Assembly: GCA_003956705.1 (NCBI GenBank)
Contig: QZCP01000690.1
Coordinates: forward strand, 1-64,000
DNA: 64,000 bases
Reading direction: 5' to 3'
Source of the DNA: Brevipalpus yothersi
Taxonomy: Eukaryota; Arthropoda; Arachnida; Trombidiformes; Tenuipalpidae
In this document: piece after piece, positions 35,222 through 47,770 of the stretch
Layout of the letters: each line of letters begins with the position of its first letter
Numbering within the stretch: position 1 is the first letter of the stretch
The notes under the pieces: generated by a model
Database searches by the model: none
Seen by the model: the letters and a program-made list of their open reading frames with translations, nothing else
What the model was told of the DNA's origin: nothing
Position numbers and translations under genes: made by a program

Positions 35222-38200
35222 ATGTTAACGGAAAGTGAAGATAAACAAGGTGAAGAACACCGTAAAAATCTTCCTGATAATATCGAAACCCAAAAGGAAA
35301 AACCTCGGTAAAGATTTCTTTGATAAATTTATCTGCCTTTTCTCACACTAATTTCATCCTACACCCATAGGCCTCCAATAAAGTCATCAATTGGTCGAAA
35401 GTTGCACAATAATTCTGAAAGGAAGAGAAAGGATAAGATAAGCCATTGGATCAATAAGATTGCCGAAGTGTTACCGCCAAAATTCAGCAAGAAGGAGAGT
35501 AAAAATGATATTCTTGAGCGAGCATACTGCCATATTATCCACCTTAGAGAGATTAATGATCGAATACTTTTTGGAAATATTGATAAGGTCAGAGGTGAGT
35601 AGAACAATTATCAAAATTTGAACGAACTTGGGGGGAAGTAAGATTGCTTTTATTTTTCATTAACTAACGGAATCGTTCGTCTTCTCTCCTCGAATATCTA
35701 CTTCACTCTCCCCTTTGTAGCGGAGAAGTTTAAAGAACTCCAAAGAAAAGTCAGAAAGCTTGAGAAAATCAGTACAACTTATTATAAACTTCTTCGCATG
35801 TCTGGAATGTCCTCTGCCAATTTGAATTATGATACCTGGAAGGATAAGTCTAGTGAAAATATATTGAATCATAATAATGATACCAACTTGAAAGGCTTGG
35901 AGGATCTCGATGATGGATTATCGAATGCTTCATCAGATGACGATCCAATGATGCCCAGTATTTCCTCTCAAACAAAGGGTTGCCAGAATTCGACCATCGA
36001 AGTGCCAAATTCCATGACAGATCTGAAGAATAACTCACCTATATTTGTAGTGAACCAAAATCTTGACCAAAATGCTCCAAAAATTAGCTTATCGAATGGT
36101 TCGAGAATTCAAATCCGTCCTTCACCAAATGTCAGTGTCTTGGGAAATGGCACCTTGTCTATTGATAATAATGGTATTAGTCAGGGGCCAATTATTTTAG
36201 GTTCAACACTGTTGGCTCCACCTCAGCAGCAAACTTTACTCATGTCTAATGGCCAATTGCTTTCAGTATTGAATCAGCCTCAACCAGCTTTTGTATATAC
36301 TCCTGGAGCTGGCTTCGTCCTCACATCTAATCCATTCAATGGTCAAGTTACAAATCTTAACCTACAGCCTAGCCAGTCTTTCAATGGAGAAAGAGTGAGA
36401 AAAAAGGTGAGAACCACCACCACGATAGAAGCTGTTCACCTCGATGAGGGCAAAGAGAAGAAGAAGAGGAAGACTAAATTGACGCCAAAGATGAGAGTGA
36501 AACTGGGTGAAAGTACTTTGCTCAATCTATCTGAGGAAGAAGGTGACGATACTGAAGACTTATCCAATGAGCTCAAGGAGAAAGCATCAAACCAGTCCTC
36601 TAGTGCTTCGAAACCAAAGACTCCATCAAAGACGAGAGCTAAGAAGAATACAGTAATCTCTCATACTATCATAGAAAAAGCTACAGATTCTGATACTCCA
36701 TTGAGTGATCAGAGAAGTGTGGAGAAAAGTAACGATAAGACTAGAAGTTCTAATCAAGAGAACAGTGAGTGTAGCTCTTCTGATAAAAAAGGAAAGGCAT
36801 CTAATCACAACGAACTTCAAGAGAGCCAGGTGGACTATCAAATGATCAATCAAATCGTTGATTATGACTTCATGAATTTGTGTGATTTTGAAAATCCCAC
36901 TAATTCTCCTCGATATTCTAGCCCTCTTACTCGGAACCCAGCGAATAACAACGTTCTTCAATCCGATAGCAATAATATCATATCAGATTCAAATGTTTGT
37001 CTCGAAAACACTCAGATTGGGAATCAAAAAGAAACCCTCTCTGACAATGTAATGAACTCAGAGATGGACAAAAATTTGAGTTCTCGTCTTTCGGAGAACT
37101 TTTCCACCATTGGTTCTCACGATATGATGTTACATTCCCACAATATTTCTGGAAATGTTGGCTTTGTAGAATCAAATAATCCCAGGCAGGCCCAAGTCGA
37201 TGTCAACTCTTATTCAGGTTCACAAACCACCAACACTCAAAATCAGATATACCAATCTCCACCTGAACAGTCTAATGACCAACAGAAACAGAAATCCTCT
37301 GACCAGCAAAGATCTCGCACATCTCAAAGTAGCTCTCAAGTACAAAAACAAAAAGTCCGTAAAGATTTTGATTTGGGTAGCTTCCATCAAGACAACATCG
37401 TTTCTCGCACAAGATCAACCAATAATCGAGAATCATCTGATGGATCGAACGCCACAAATCCTACCTCTCAAGATACTCTTGGACAGCATAATTATCTATC
37501 ATATTCTACTGAATCTCTGCTAAGACAACCGCAGCAAGTAAATGTCTCCTCTAGCTCTTCCTATCAACTTCATCAACCTGTTGGACCCAGCTTGGACTTC
37601 AATTCCTCTAATATGAATAGAGATAGTGGAACTCGCTCTTCCACAGCCCTTTCATCTTTTTCTGCTGATAGACTTCTACACTCTTCTCCTGTTGGCAACA
37701 CGATTTCTTCGGACAATCTTTGCAAAAACACTAATCAGCACCAGAATCTTCAGCTCCATAATTCAAACTATCGAGCTCCTATGTCTCAGGGTGATCAAAC
37801 AGAATCAAGAACTCGTTCTGATGAACAGCGACAGCAACTGGTGATGCAACGGCACCCTCAACGTATCTATTCGTAAGTTTGAAATTTTGTCAATTTGACG
37901 ATAATGTTTAGCACTGGCTGATTTTTTTTGACTCATCTTTTTCAGGGATAAATCTCCTCAACAATCACATCATCATTTACCTCAACATCAAGGGTCTCAG
38001 AACTCAGCCTCTGGTCAGCATTGGCCAGAGCAGCCATCTTCCCAGGCTAGTCATACCATATCACAGAGTTCCTCGAATTCTCAACGTAATCATCCTCAGA
38101 CAAATTCACAGAACCAACGGTCATCTCAACCTAGCAACCTGCAAGATTCTCGCCACTCTCCAGCCACTAACTCGAGCAATTCTCGTAATATTTTCAATTC

Positions 38201-39606
38201 TAATCCCTATGCAACAATTCCGAGCACAAATAGAGAGCGAAATAATACTCCACCAGAATCAAGCTATAGTGTATCCACTAATATCACCAACGGCTCGACA
38301 ACGTTCATGGAAGCCAATTCTGGTCAGAGTTCTTTTCAAGCTCCTTTGCCAGCTTCTAATAACTATGTAACGCCAGGAAGAAGGCCTGGAACCAACAATC
38401 CATTTGGTTTCACAGAACCTTTGAATTCTGGTTCGTCGTTCCCAAATTCAACTGAAAACAATCATTATAATCGTGTTGATGGTTCCACCAATGTTTCATC
38501 CCATTTATCATCGAACTATGATCTGCATAGAAGTATGACAGCATCAAGTTTGAGCAGCTGTGACACAACTCCCAACTTTTTGGTCAACTATCCTCCAAGC
38601 TCTCTTCAACCCACCAATATAGCCACAACCGCTTTCTCCTCTGCCTCATCTTTCACTCCGTTGATCTCAACGTCTACCGTCGGTTTCGAAAACGCTCCCT
38701 ACTTGAGCTCTTCGCGTAACACTGCTTATAATCCTCATCCAGCAATTTCGCTTTCATCTCAAGCAGTTTCCAATTATGGCGATGCATCAACTGTTGCAAC
38801 CTCCTCTGTTGCAAGGAAACAAATTGACAACTCTTTCTCAAGTGAGTAACAAGACAATCAGTTAGCAATTTCATTCTCTAAATGCATCTCTTTCTTTCTT
38901 TATAGATGACCCAAGTAAAACTTCAAGAGTATCCAATCTTAATAAGCAAGTTAAAACAGCCGTCAATAAATCGAGTTCAAAGAAAGTAACCAATAAAACG
39001 AGATCGAATGACAATAGAAACTCGTCAAGCTCCACAGCATACTCTTCGGTGGACAATTTCCCAGTCAGTGGTCAAGAAACTCATCGTAATCACTCTGTGA
39101 TGACAACATCTGGAGCTCCTAGCGATCGTAGTGAACGGAATACAGATTCAAATGATAATTCTGTTCGACAGAGCCAACCATCCAACTCTTTACCTCTCAT
39201 TCCATCATCTCGATCGAGTACCTCTGGTCCTATTGGATCAGTGGGACCTTCTCCCATCTGTTATCCGAATTTTCCCTTCCTCAATCTTCCATCTACTGAC
39301 CTGGGTAGCTATAACGACAACATTGTCTCTAGTTTTCCTCCGATCAAATTCACTCCATCGAACCCTGTTCTACCTCATACAAATAGTGGAACTCACTTGG
39401 GCCATTCAACTGGCCTACAAGCAAATTCAGGAGACAATTCCATGCCCGTGGCGCAAAATCATCATCAGAATATATACACTCATCGAATAGGAACTTCTCA
39501 CCCTAGTCCTTTTGGTGCCCTGATGCCACCCAGTGCACCACATCCATCTATGCTGCATGATAACCGAATGAATAGGATGAAATCACCTCGACAGCATTTT
39601 GCTTAA
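35222..39606 (+). CDS. USF3: USF3-like basic helix-loop-helix protein, 1352 aa
   Basis: Five exons: 35222-35307, 35371-35594, 35721-37872, 37946-38841 and 38906-39606. All are GT-AG and phase-consistent. A bHLH domain spans exons 1-2 (about residues 38-95): basic region LHNNSERKRKDKI with the His and Glu expected to contact an E-box, helix 1 SHWINKIAEVLPP, helix 2 SKNDILERAYCHIIHLREIN. A coiled-coil or zipper-like helix (EKFKELQRKVRKLEKIS) opens exon 3. The rest is a very long, mostly disordered Ser/Asn/Gln/Pro-rich region. It has an Arg/Lys-rich patch (EKKKRKTKLTPKMRVKL) and late motifs YLSYSTESLL, FSADRLL and YPNFPFLNLPSTDLG that resemble the human USF3 (KIAA2018) C-terminal half as I recall it. 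Overall architecture, a short N-terminal bHLH and a giant tail, fits USF3. AATAAA lies at 39749. Confidence 0.8.
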
Positions 39607-39754
39607 CATTGGTTGTTTGTTTGTTTCCAAAGAAACTTAACTTGTACATGATGAAATTTTTTTTCATGATCAAAACTTGTTTATCCTTACAAGTTGGATG
39701 CTTTGACCTCTCAGCGAACTTCGTCTCTAAGAGACAAAATCTTTAGAAAATAAA

Positions 39755-40147
39755 TTTTGTTATTTTTCTATTGCCATCACTGACATTGTTTCCAATTTTC
39801 ACAAGGCACACTGATATTTGCAATTGATCAGCAAGGAAAACACATTCTTACATCCAAGTTACTCCAACATCCAGCATCGATAACACGGTAGATTATTTCA
39901 CCTGACAATTTTTGATTGGATATGACAATATGAACCCAAGGATGAGGTGGTATGTATGTGTACATGGATGAGTATGTTTTCTATGAATCGGTGAGTTTTG
40001 TCCATCTCTCCATGTAAATGGAAGAGTTTTATCACACTCAAAACGGCGAGCACGAGTAAATATATAATATCCAAATAAATACACTCTCTACAAATTTGCA
40101 TAATAAAAAGATGATAATTTTTTCATGAGATCTTTGATTAACGAGAT
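39755..40147. other. Intergenic between USF3-like and centrin-like genes
   Basis: Convergent spacer of about 0.4 kb, AT-rich. No independent gene seen. As read, the shifted minus-strand frame of the centrin-like gene runs on into it as far as 40038. Confidence 0.4.
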
Positions 40148-40604
40148 TCAAAAGAGACAAGTCTTTTTCATTTTTCGTAGGGAACTCAGATTTATTAACA
40201 TAACTACCTCCATCACGATCAGCTTCGGCAATCATTTCTCTCAATTCTTCTTCCGATATATTTTCACCCAATTCTTCGGAAACTCTTTTGAGAGTTTCGA
40301 AACCAATCTTACTGGTATTCTTATCATCGAACAACTGGAATGCTCTCATAATTTCATCATTAGTGTCTTTTCCCGATATTTTCTTGGACATTAAACTGAG
40401 GAAATCATCATAAGCAGTCACTTCTTCATTATCTTTATCATATTCGTTGATAATTTTTTTCACTTCCTCCTTTTTGGGCTCAAAACCGAGAGCTCTTATG
40501 ACCATTTTAAGCTTACTTGATTCGATAGTACCTTTGTTATCTGAATCGAACATTGAGAAAGTTTCCCTAATACCATGACGTACTTGATCACTTATTTCAT
40601 TCAT
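40148..40604 (-). CDS. Centrin-like EF-hand protein, intronless, with apparent +1 frameshift near the C-terminus
   Basis: The ATG at 40604-40602 starts a frame matching centrin along its length: IRETFSMFDSDNKGTIE, KLKMVIRALGFEPKKEEVKKII, DDFLSLMSKKISGKDTNDEIMRAFQLFDD and LKRVSEELGENISEEELREMIAEADRDGG. After SEF the frame departs from the family and runs to a stop at 40038. If one G of the plus-strand triplet GGG at 40180-40182 is ignored, the frame instead gives FLRKMKKTCLF and a stop at 40148, the usual centrin ending. So there is one extra base: assembly error, or a real mutation. Several EF-hand loops also deviate (loop 1 ends in Lys instead of Glu; loop 4 has Gly and Ser at positions 5-6). 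The gene has no introns. Together this suggests a diverged retrocopy or a dying paralogue. Centrins act at centrioles and contractile calcium fibres. Confidence 0.7.
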
Positions 40605-40689
40605 CTTTTCTCGATTACCTCGAGATAATTTACGATCTTCCGTACTGATCCGTAAGCTTGAATCACTGATATCCGGACAAAGCTTTTAG

Positions 40690-42203
40690 GTTAAGCTTGA
40701 TGATGTGTCTATGTGAATTTACAATGTCTAGCACATATTCAAACACACTGAGACCAATACGCAATGTGTATAATGTGAAAGAGGTGAGTTCCGAATGCCT
40801 TTATCATCAAGGAAAAGTTCGAATATTAATTATTTCCAAATTTATCACACTTTAGATCATAGATTAGAGAAAAAGTTTTTTGAGTAAGAGTTCGATTTTT
40901 ATCACCAATCGGGAGATATTGAGAGAGAAGAGAGAGGAGAGAGAGAAAAATTGTCTCCCTTTCGAGGGACAGCTCGACTTGAAAAGCTTTCCGTTTCCTT
41001 TTCACATTTAGATGCTAGAAACTAGAAAAAATCTGTGTTTTCGGCATTTTCGATACAACTCGTACATGTTCCAATTCTTATGCCATAAGACTTATGGTTA
41101 AACCTTGTTCTTACCAACATTAAAACATGCAATCAGGGATGTAGATTAGGAGCAATTTGTTTCACTGATTACCAGTGTTTCAGTAAGATAATTTGTTCCC
41201 TGTTTCCCTGATGTGTACCACACACATACAGTACCATGTAATCTGATGAATATAACAATTTTTCTACTCTTTACCAAGTAATTTTTTTTTGTATGTCCTA
41301 TCTAGTTCGACATCATATGTGAAACGACCGTGAACATGAAACACTAGTAAGTGAATTTGCTTCTACCTCTCTAATATCATTTTGTGAAGATGATAACATG
41401 TCCCCACTATCTGATTTTCTACCCATCAAATCACGTTGTATTTAAGGCTATGATTGATAAGTGTTTCCACTTGTGATTCACACAAATCTCTCCTCTAACA
41501 TTCATAGATCATTACTCATGCAAGAGAATCTTAACACAGTAATGTAGCAGTAATGAACTTTCCCGATCAGATCTCTACCGGTGATCATTGTGTGATACTT
41601 TCATGCCAAAATTGTTTTGCCACACATTACAAAAAAAGGTTGAGAAGACATCGCGGTTTTTCTTTCGAATCCTAATCCAAGAGGATCATCACATTGCCAT
41701 TTTCATTTTCATCTCGTGAAGAATTAATTAATTAATAATAATAATTGCATCAGGCCATTATCATACCATTTATTATTGATATGATCCATTGTATGATCCT
41801 CATTTCTTTGTTCAGGTAAACTGTCGAAGATAAGTTAAATGCACATGTAATCAGATACACTTTCCATGTGAGAGAGAGAGGAAAAGAAATAATCTCATGT
41901 GTTTGTCACGTTTTCACTTGATCCGGTTTTTTGAGCGCTTCTTCAACCAGGAACGATGTTTTGTTTCCTTTGATCAAAGTATCTTAAATTTTCTGATTCA
42001 ATTTAAAGGTTGCCATCACTGGATCAGATCTCATTTGGAAACTTATTGATTTGTGATTCTTCTTTTTGTTATCATAGGGTAAATTTTTCTACTTTGTGAT
42101 TAACTTCTGTGATCGAATTTCTGGTGCCCAGATCAAAGATCTGTGTACAGATTTGTGGTGAATTATCGTGTGTTGGTGGTGACAAGGATAATCTTTCCAT
42201 GCT
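40690..42203. other. Intergenic between centrin-like (-) and Ski2 (+)
   Basis: About 1.5 kb with no recognisable coding frame. A GA-rich patch lies at 40919-40948. Minus-strand sequence just upstream of the centrin-like ATG stays open for about 25 codons, so an N-terminal extension cannot be excluded. The Ski2 promoter presumably lies at the right end. Confidence 0.45.
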
Positions 42204-45200
42204 ATGGCATCATCCGAGCCCAGTGTTGATTCTAATCAAGATTGGAAAGATGCTGCTGCAGACAATGCGATCAAAAATTTCAAGATCGCCGCATTTGCAA
42301 CTGCACTCAACTTTCGACGTAATCCCGCCACAGGCTTAATTTTACCATTCACTGAGGATGAGATACCTTTTCCTGGCCCTGAATATCTTGATGCTCAAAA
42401 CTCACTAGACTTGGCCCGTAAACCATCACCAGCGACTGAGCCTGTGAAAGGTGATCCCAATAATCTTCCATTTGAACCGGCAACCGCTGGCCTTGTGTTG
42501 GAAAGAGAAGAATATGCCGCTGGTTTGGTCAATGGTGTAGCTGCTAGTGAACCTCAAAAGCCCGTTGTGAACACCAAAGAATCTTTATTGAAGCCTTTGA
42601 AAATTGCTTGGAAAGATTTCATTAACTCTGAGATTAAACCAAATTGGAAGGAAATTGAAGAGTCAATAAATCAAGAGATCGAAGCATGTTCGAAGATTAC
42701 AGACATCTTTTCCAATGAAGCTCTTGAAAACCTACTGCCTTCTAGCTCATCTCCAGTCAGAAATGAAAAAGATCAAATCAGCGAAGAAGTCATCGATAAT
42801 GTCATCAAGGAGCAAAAAGCTTGCATTGTATCGCTCCAGATCGGTAACATTCCCACCACTCATGGTAGACTTGCGTCCACTGAATATGCAAAAGTTCTTA
42901 ATGTAGAAGAAAATATGCCGAAATTTGAAGAATTGGTTCCTACACCTGCATTTATCTACCCCTTTGAGCTGGACTCATTTCAAAAGCAGGCCATTCTCTG
43001 TCTTGAGGCCAAAGAAAATGTTTTCGTTGCCGCTCATACATCTGCTGGTAAAACTGTTGTCGCCGAATACGCTATAGCCTTGTCGATCAAATGTAATTCA
43101 ACTCGATGTGTCTACACTTCTCCGATCAAAGCACTTTCTAACCAGAAATTCAGAGATTTCTGTTCAACCTTCGGAAACTCCAATGTTGGCATTCTGACTG
43201 GAGATGTTCAAGTTCGTGCTGAAGCGCCTTGCTTGATCATGACCACCGAAATACTTCTGCAAATGTTATACCGTGGAGCCAGTATGATTCGAGATATTGA
43301 ATGGGTTATTTTTGACGAAGTCCATTACGTAAATGATTCGGAACGTGGTCATGTATGGGAAGAGGTCTTCATCATGCTTCCAGAGCACGTTAGACTTGTT
43401 CTGCTGAGTGCAACTGTTCCCAATGTTGTAGATTTTGCAGACTGGCTTGGGCGTGTTCGAAGGCGGCCAACTCATGTAGTTTTCACAACCAAGCGACCAG
43501 TACCTTTGGAACATTATCTCTATCTTGGTAAAGATGGCCGTTCGATAAATGAACGATACACGTTTATTGATGAGAATACCAATTGGTTGGAAGATGGTTA
43601 TCGGCAAGCTCTCTACGCAAAGAAGAGTAAGTCTCAAAATCCGTACCGCCATGGTAATAATGAGAAAAATGATCGCAATGTTTACCAGACTGTGATAAGA
43701 CATTTACAGAAGGAAGAAAAATTACCAGTGATAGTTTTCATATTCTCACGCAAAAGATGTGATCAACTTGCAACACTCATGAGAGATTCTCTCGATTTGA
43801 CTACCGCTGAGGAGAAGGGCAGAATCACCCGCTTCATTCACAAGTCTTTGCGTAAGTTGAAGAAAGTGGATCGATCTTTACCCCAAGTTAAAATGATGGT
43901 ATCATTGCTGAGAAATGGATTCGGAATTCATCATAGCGGAATTCTTCCACTGCTCAAGGAAATAACTGAAATTCTTTTCACCGATGGTCTAGTCAGAGTA
44001 CTCTTCGCAACAGAAACATTCGCTATGGGAATCAACATGCCCGCTCGAACTGTTCTCTTCGATAATCTTCGCAAACATGATGGAAAGAATTTTCGGGACC
44101 TCGAGTCGTCAGAATATATCCAAATGGCTGGACGTGCTGGGCGTCGAGGCAAAGATAAGACTGGTTATGTCTATGTACTATGCAAACAAGATCTTCCAGA
44201 GCAATCCGATTTGATGAGGATAACCAAAGGAAAAGCAACACCGTTAAAGTCCCAATTTCGTCTTACATACTCAATGCTGTTGAACAACTTGAGAGCTCGA
44301 GAGCATATTCGAATCGAGTCGATCATGGAAAAATCTTTTGGCGAACACGAGCAGCAAAGAGTGATACCCACAAGATCTAACGATATACATCGTATTCAAC
44401 AAGAAATATCAAGCATCAGAATAGACAAATGTGACGCATGTTTGGATCTAAAAGAATTCTGTCATAGCATACTGGCCTGTAGGAGTCTGAGGGCCAAGAT
44501 TATGCCTAAAATATGCAGACGACTCATTGATAGAAAACTGGCTTCTCCTGGACGATTACTCTTAGTAGAAATGAAAGAGCACCACCCTTTCATGGTCTGT
44601 GTAATCATTAGCTCTTGCAAAGCAGGCATTGATGTATTGGCTGTAAAACCCCAAAAGATTTCTACATTTCAAGGTCAAAATTTGTCTGACTTCGATGAAT
44701 TGGAGCCAATTCTCAAGAGAATACATTTTGAAGAGGTAGTGTCGATCACCAAAATTGTGATACCAGGCGTCTCTCATCATGTTTGGCGAGAAAAAGATAT
44801 GAAATCCTGGAAGAAAAGAGATTGTACTCAAGAATGTATCTTGCAGTTGGTTGAAGTTTTGCGCCATCGAAAATCACCCAAAGGTGTTCCTTTCCTAGAA
44901 AGCATCAATCCAGTATATGATCTCGACATGAGAACTCTCGATGAGGCAACTCTAATTGATGAACATCTGAAGCAAGTTGAAAGGTTATTCATGTTTCAGT
45001 GTGTTTGGTGTGAAGAATTTCTACCTCATTATAAACTTATGATGAAGAAGACATTACTCGATGATGAACTATCAATTGCTAAGCATCAATTATCCAGGCA
45101 AAGTCTGGGCTATTATCCTGAATACGAGTGCAAACTAAAAGTTCTCAAATGCTTGGGCTATGTCACTGATGATAGTGATATGTGTCTGATGACCAAGGGA

Positions 45201-45871
45201 AGAGTTGGATGTTTAATTTCAGAATTTGAGATAATTTTGACCGAATTATTAACTGATAACGTATTCACTGAGCTTCCCGCGCCCTACATAGCCTCCTTAC
45301 TTTCATGCCTGGTCTTCCGTTTGACAACAGATAGTCCTCCTGCTCTCGATTCAACCATGCAAGAGGTAAATTTTTCCCTTTTATTTACATTTTGCCAACA
45401 TTTTGCTGCTCAACTTTTCCAGGTATTGCAGCGAATGAAGTCGATAGCTAAAGTTATCATGGAACTGCAAGCACAATTTGGTAGTCAAGATGAAGAAGAA
45501 GATCTTGTCGAGCAAATCCATGAAGGTTTAATGGAAGTTGTGATGGAATGGGCAAAAGGAACTGTAAGTAAAATCAGCAGATTTATTTAGATGACTAAAA
45601 ATATCTTCCACAGTCTTTTGTGAACATTATGGACCTGACCACCGTACAAGAAGGAATAATCGTGCGAACTATTCAAAGATTGGATGGATTGCTGAAAGAT
45701 CTCAAGAGCGCTGCTACCTTCATGGGAAATCCTGAACTAGCTGAAAAGTTTGAGGCAACTTCGAATGATATCCGACGAGATATTGTGTTCGCGGCTAGCT
45801 TGTATATTGTTGAGGATGAGGAGGAAGTTGGTGAGATTCCAGACGCTGATCTGGCTGATTTGATGATATAG
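42204..45871 (+). CDS. SKIV2L: Ski2-like DExH RNA helicase (SKIV2L/SKIC2, twister), 1186 aa
   Basis: Three exons: 42204-45365, 45423-45563 and 45614-45871. This is the helicase of the Ski complex, which feeds RNA into the cytoplasmic exosome for 3'-5' decay. An N-terminal extension carries the family block FPFELDSFQKQAILCLE. Walker A AAHTSAGKT is near residues 276-284 and the DEVH box at about 371-374, followed by LLSATVPN. GINMPARTV and QMAGRAGRRG (about 640-649) complete the RecA2 motifs. The C-terminal helical (DSHCT) domain ends in FVNIMDLTTVQEGIIVRTIQRL...RRDIVFAASLYIV. Intron 1 is 57 nt, a multiple of three without stops, so the genomic frame reads through; the family alignment shows it is an intron. 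Length fits fly and human proteins (about 1200-1250 aa). All catalytic motifs are intact. It converges on the mARC gene, 88 nt apart. Confidence 0.95.
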
Positions 45872-45959
45872 AATATATTTTCATATGATTAACCACCATG
45901 GTTGGACTCTTTTGGACTAGTTTTACTACCTTGATGCCGAAATCTTCTCAAAATTTACC

Positions 45960-47244
45960 TCAAGAACTTGAATTGCACCCGTACACATCCTGACCAACTC
46001 TAATTTTCCACTTCTTCATCGATCTCACATGTATGCCCATCTTTGGTCCTTGTCCCATCTTCTTTTCGTGTTCTTGTAAAGATCGATATCTTTGGGGAAG
46101 AAAATAATATATTTGCTTAAGTTGAAACTTATCCACTCCTATACTGACTTTCTTAGCGTGACCAAAGGTTCATTATGCCTCTCTCCTGTTGACGGATCAG
46201 TTGTGGTGACTTTGCATCGTCGACATTTACTCAGACAGTGGAATTCGAGGTCTCCAATTTTCATGAACTCCCAGAGATCCTCCGAGAAGGTCGGCGCTTC
46301 GATTAGAATCGTGGGTCTAAAGTTCTTGTAAGTGACTTTGTACTCATCCAACCAATCGTTCAATTGTTTGACGGAATTTTCGTTAATAATCAGACATGGA
46401 GACTCGTCATGGTAAACAATCTGTAGAATACATCGGAATTCCAATGAAAAAGTTTAGTTAAAGTTTGCCAGCTGTGAAAAATTGTCTTACACTAGCTCCT
46501 CCGTCTCTAGTCCATTCATTATCTCTGAATTTGAGGGCAGGTCTTTGTTCAAAATTTGAATGATATCGAAGCAGCTTGATGCCTTCTCTATCAAGGAATT
46601 TTTGGAAAAATCGTGCACATTCTGGTCCACAATCAATACCTTGAATCGGAGTTCCCCATATTCTGTTTGAAGATTATTCAATAGCATCGGTATGCTTTGG
46701 AAGCTCATCATAAAAGCTCAATTACGTACTAACCTTGTTTTTATTACATCTTGTTTGTTGAATTTATCGTCTTCTTTTGCATCCACTTTAATGATATCAC
46801 CTGAGGGTGAAGTCACTGTAATGCAACCGCTTTTGGAGTTGAAAGATACTGACAATTTCACTAGACTAGGCTCTTGTCTAATTGTGATAAATCTGTCATA
46901 TCTATCCACTAGAACCCAGCCCCTGATTGATAGGAGAAATTGAAGTGAAGACAAATATTTATCCAGTAAGTGGCCATTTAAATTTAAATTTACCTATCTC
47001 TCAGCAAACCGGCAATTGATCCGCTCGGTGTCATCTCCATCTCTTCAATTTCTATACCAGGTAAGGATTTGATTGGGTAGATAATTAATTTTAAAACTTT
47101 ACCATACTTTTGATAGATGATTTTTCTTCTCTTGATATATCTCAAACTCAATGTCACACCGATAGCACTCAATCCCAGAAGGAGAAGAAGTTTGGGCAAA
47201 CGTTGGCCAAAGTTGTAAGAACAAATATTGTTGAAAGTTTCCAT
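45960..47244 (-). CDS. MARC: Mitochondrial amidoxime-reducing component (mARC), copy A, 337 aa
   Basis: Five exons on the minus strand: 47244-46994, 46922-46734, 46662-46491, 46420-46149 and 46089-45960. The protein is 337 residues, the size I recall for human mARC1. An N-terminal signal anchor (LLLLLGLSAIGVTLSLRYI) is followed by the MOSC N-terminal beta-barrel (KVLKLIIYPIKSLPGIE) and the MOSC domain. The MOSC part includes RYHSNFEQRPALKFRDN, FRPTILIEAP.FSEDLWEF and CRRCKVTTTDPSTG, whose RCKV cysteine is the expected molybdenum ligand. The end (GPKMGIHV...KIRVGQDVY) closes the domain. mARC is a molybdenum enzyme of the outer mitochondrial membrane that reduces N-hydroxylated compounds with cytochrome b5 and its reductase. 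I chose the ATG in the context ACCATGG at 47244; an in-frame ATG at 47256 would add four residues. Confidence 0.92.
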
Positions 47245-47770
47245 GGTGGAGCTCATCAAACTTCAGTTCGACAGAACGACAAATCACTTTGACATGTAGA
47301 AGACTACAAAAAACCTCCAAGTTGACCGTTAACCAATCAAATTAACTCATGATATCTCATGAACATCCCAATCAGAAAAATGTCTTGTGTCTCAATCATC
47401 CATGAGAGGGCAGCCAATCTGGTTTATCGTCATAGCAATCGTTAATTGATTAACGATCAGCACTTCGAAGCTATGATGTAAGCCTGCCATCCTGAGTGTG
47501 CCTTCCGGTTTGAGGATGATAGATGGAGGTTTCTCGAATAATTCAGTAACTAAAGGATTTGACACGTTTACTAGCTGTCATATAAAGTTTTCAAGTAACA
47601 GTTACAAGTTGAAACATTGCGAATTTTAATCATAACGGTATATGCGGTGATGAGAATTGGAGTCAGGATAACGATTTTAACACTTGACAGTTATTGCTAC
47701 AATGGCTTTCCTGCTTTTTCAGTTTTTGGAATAGTTTGGTCGATTTTTCCCAGAGTGTAGAGAATTTCCA

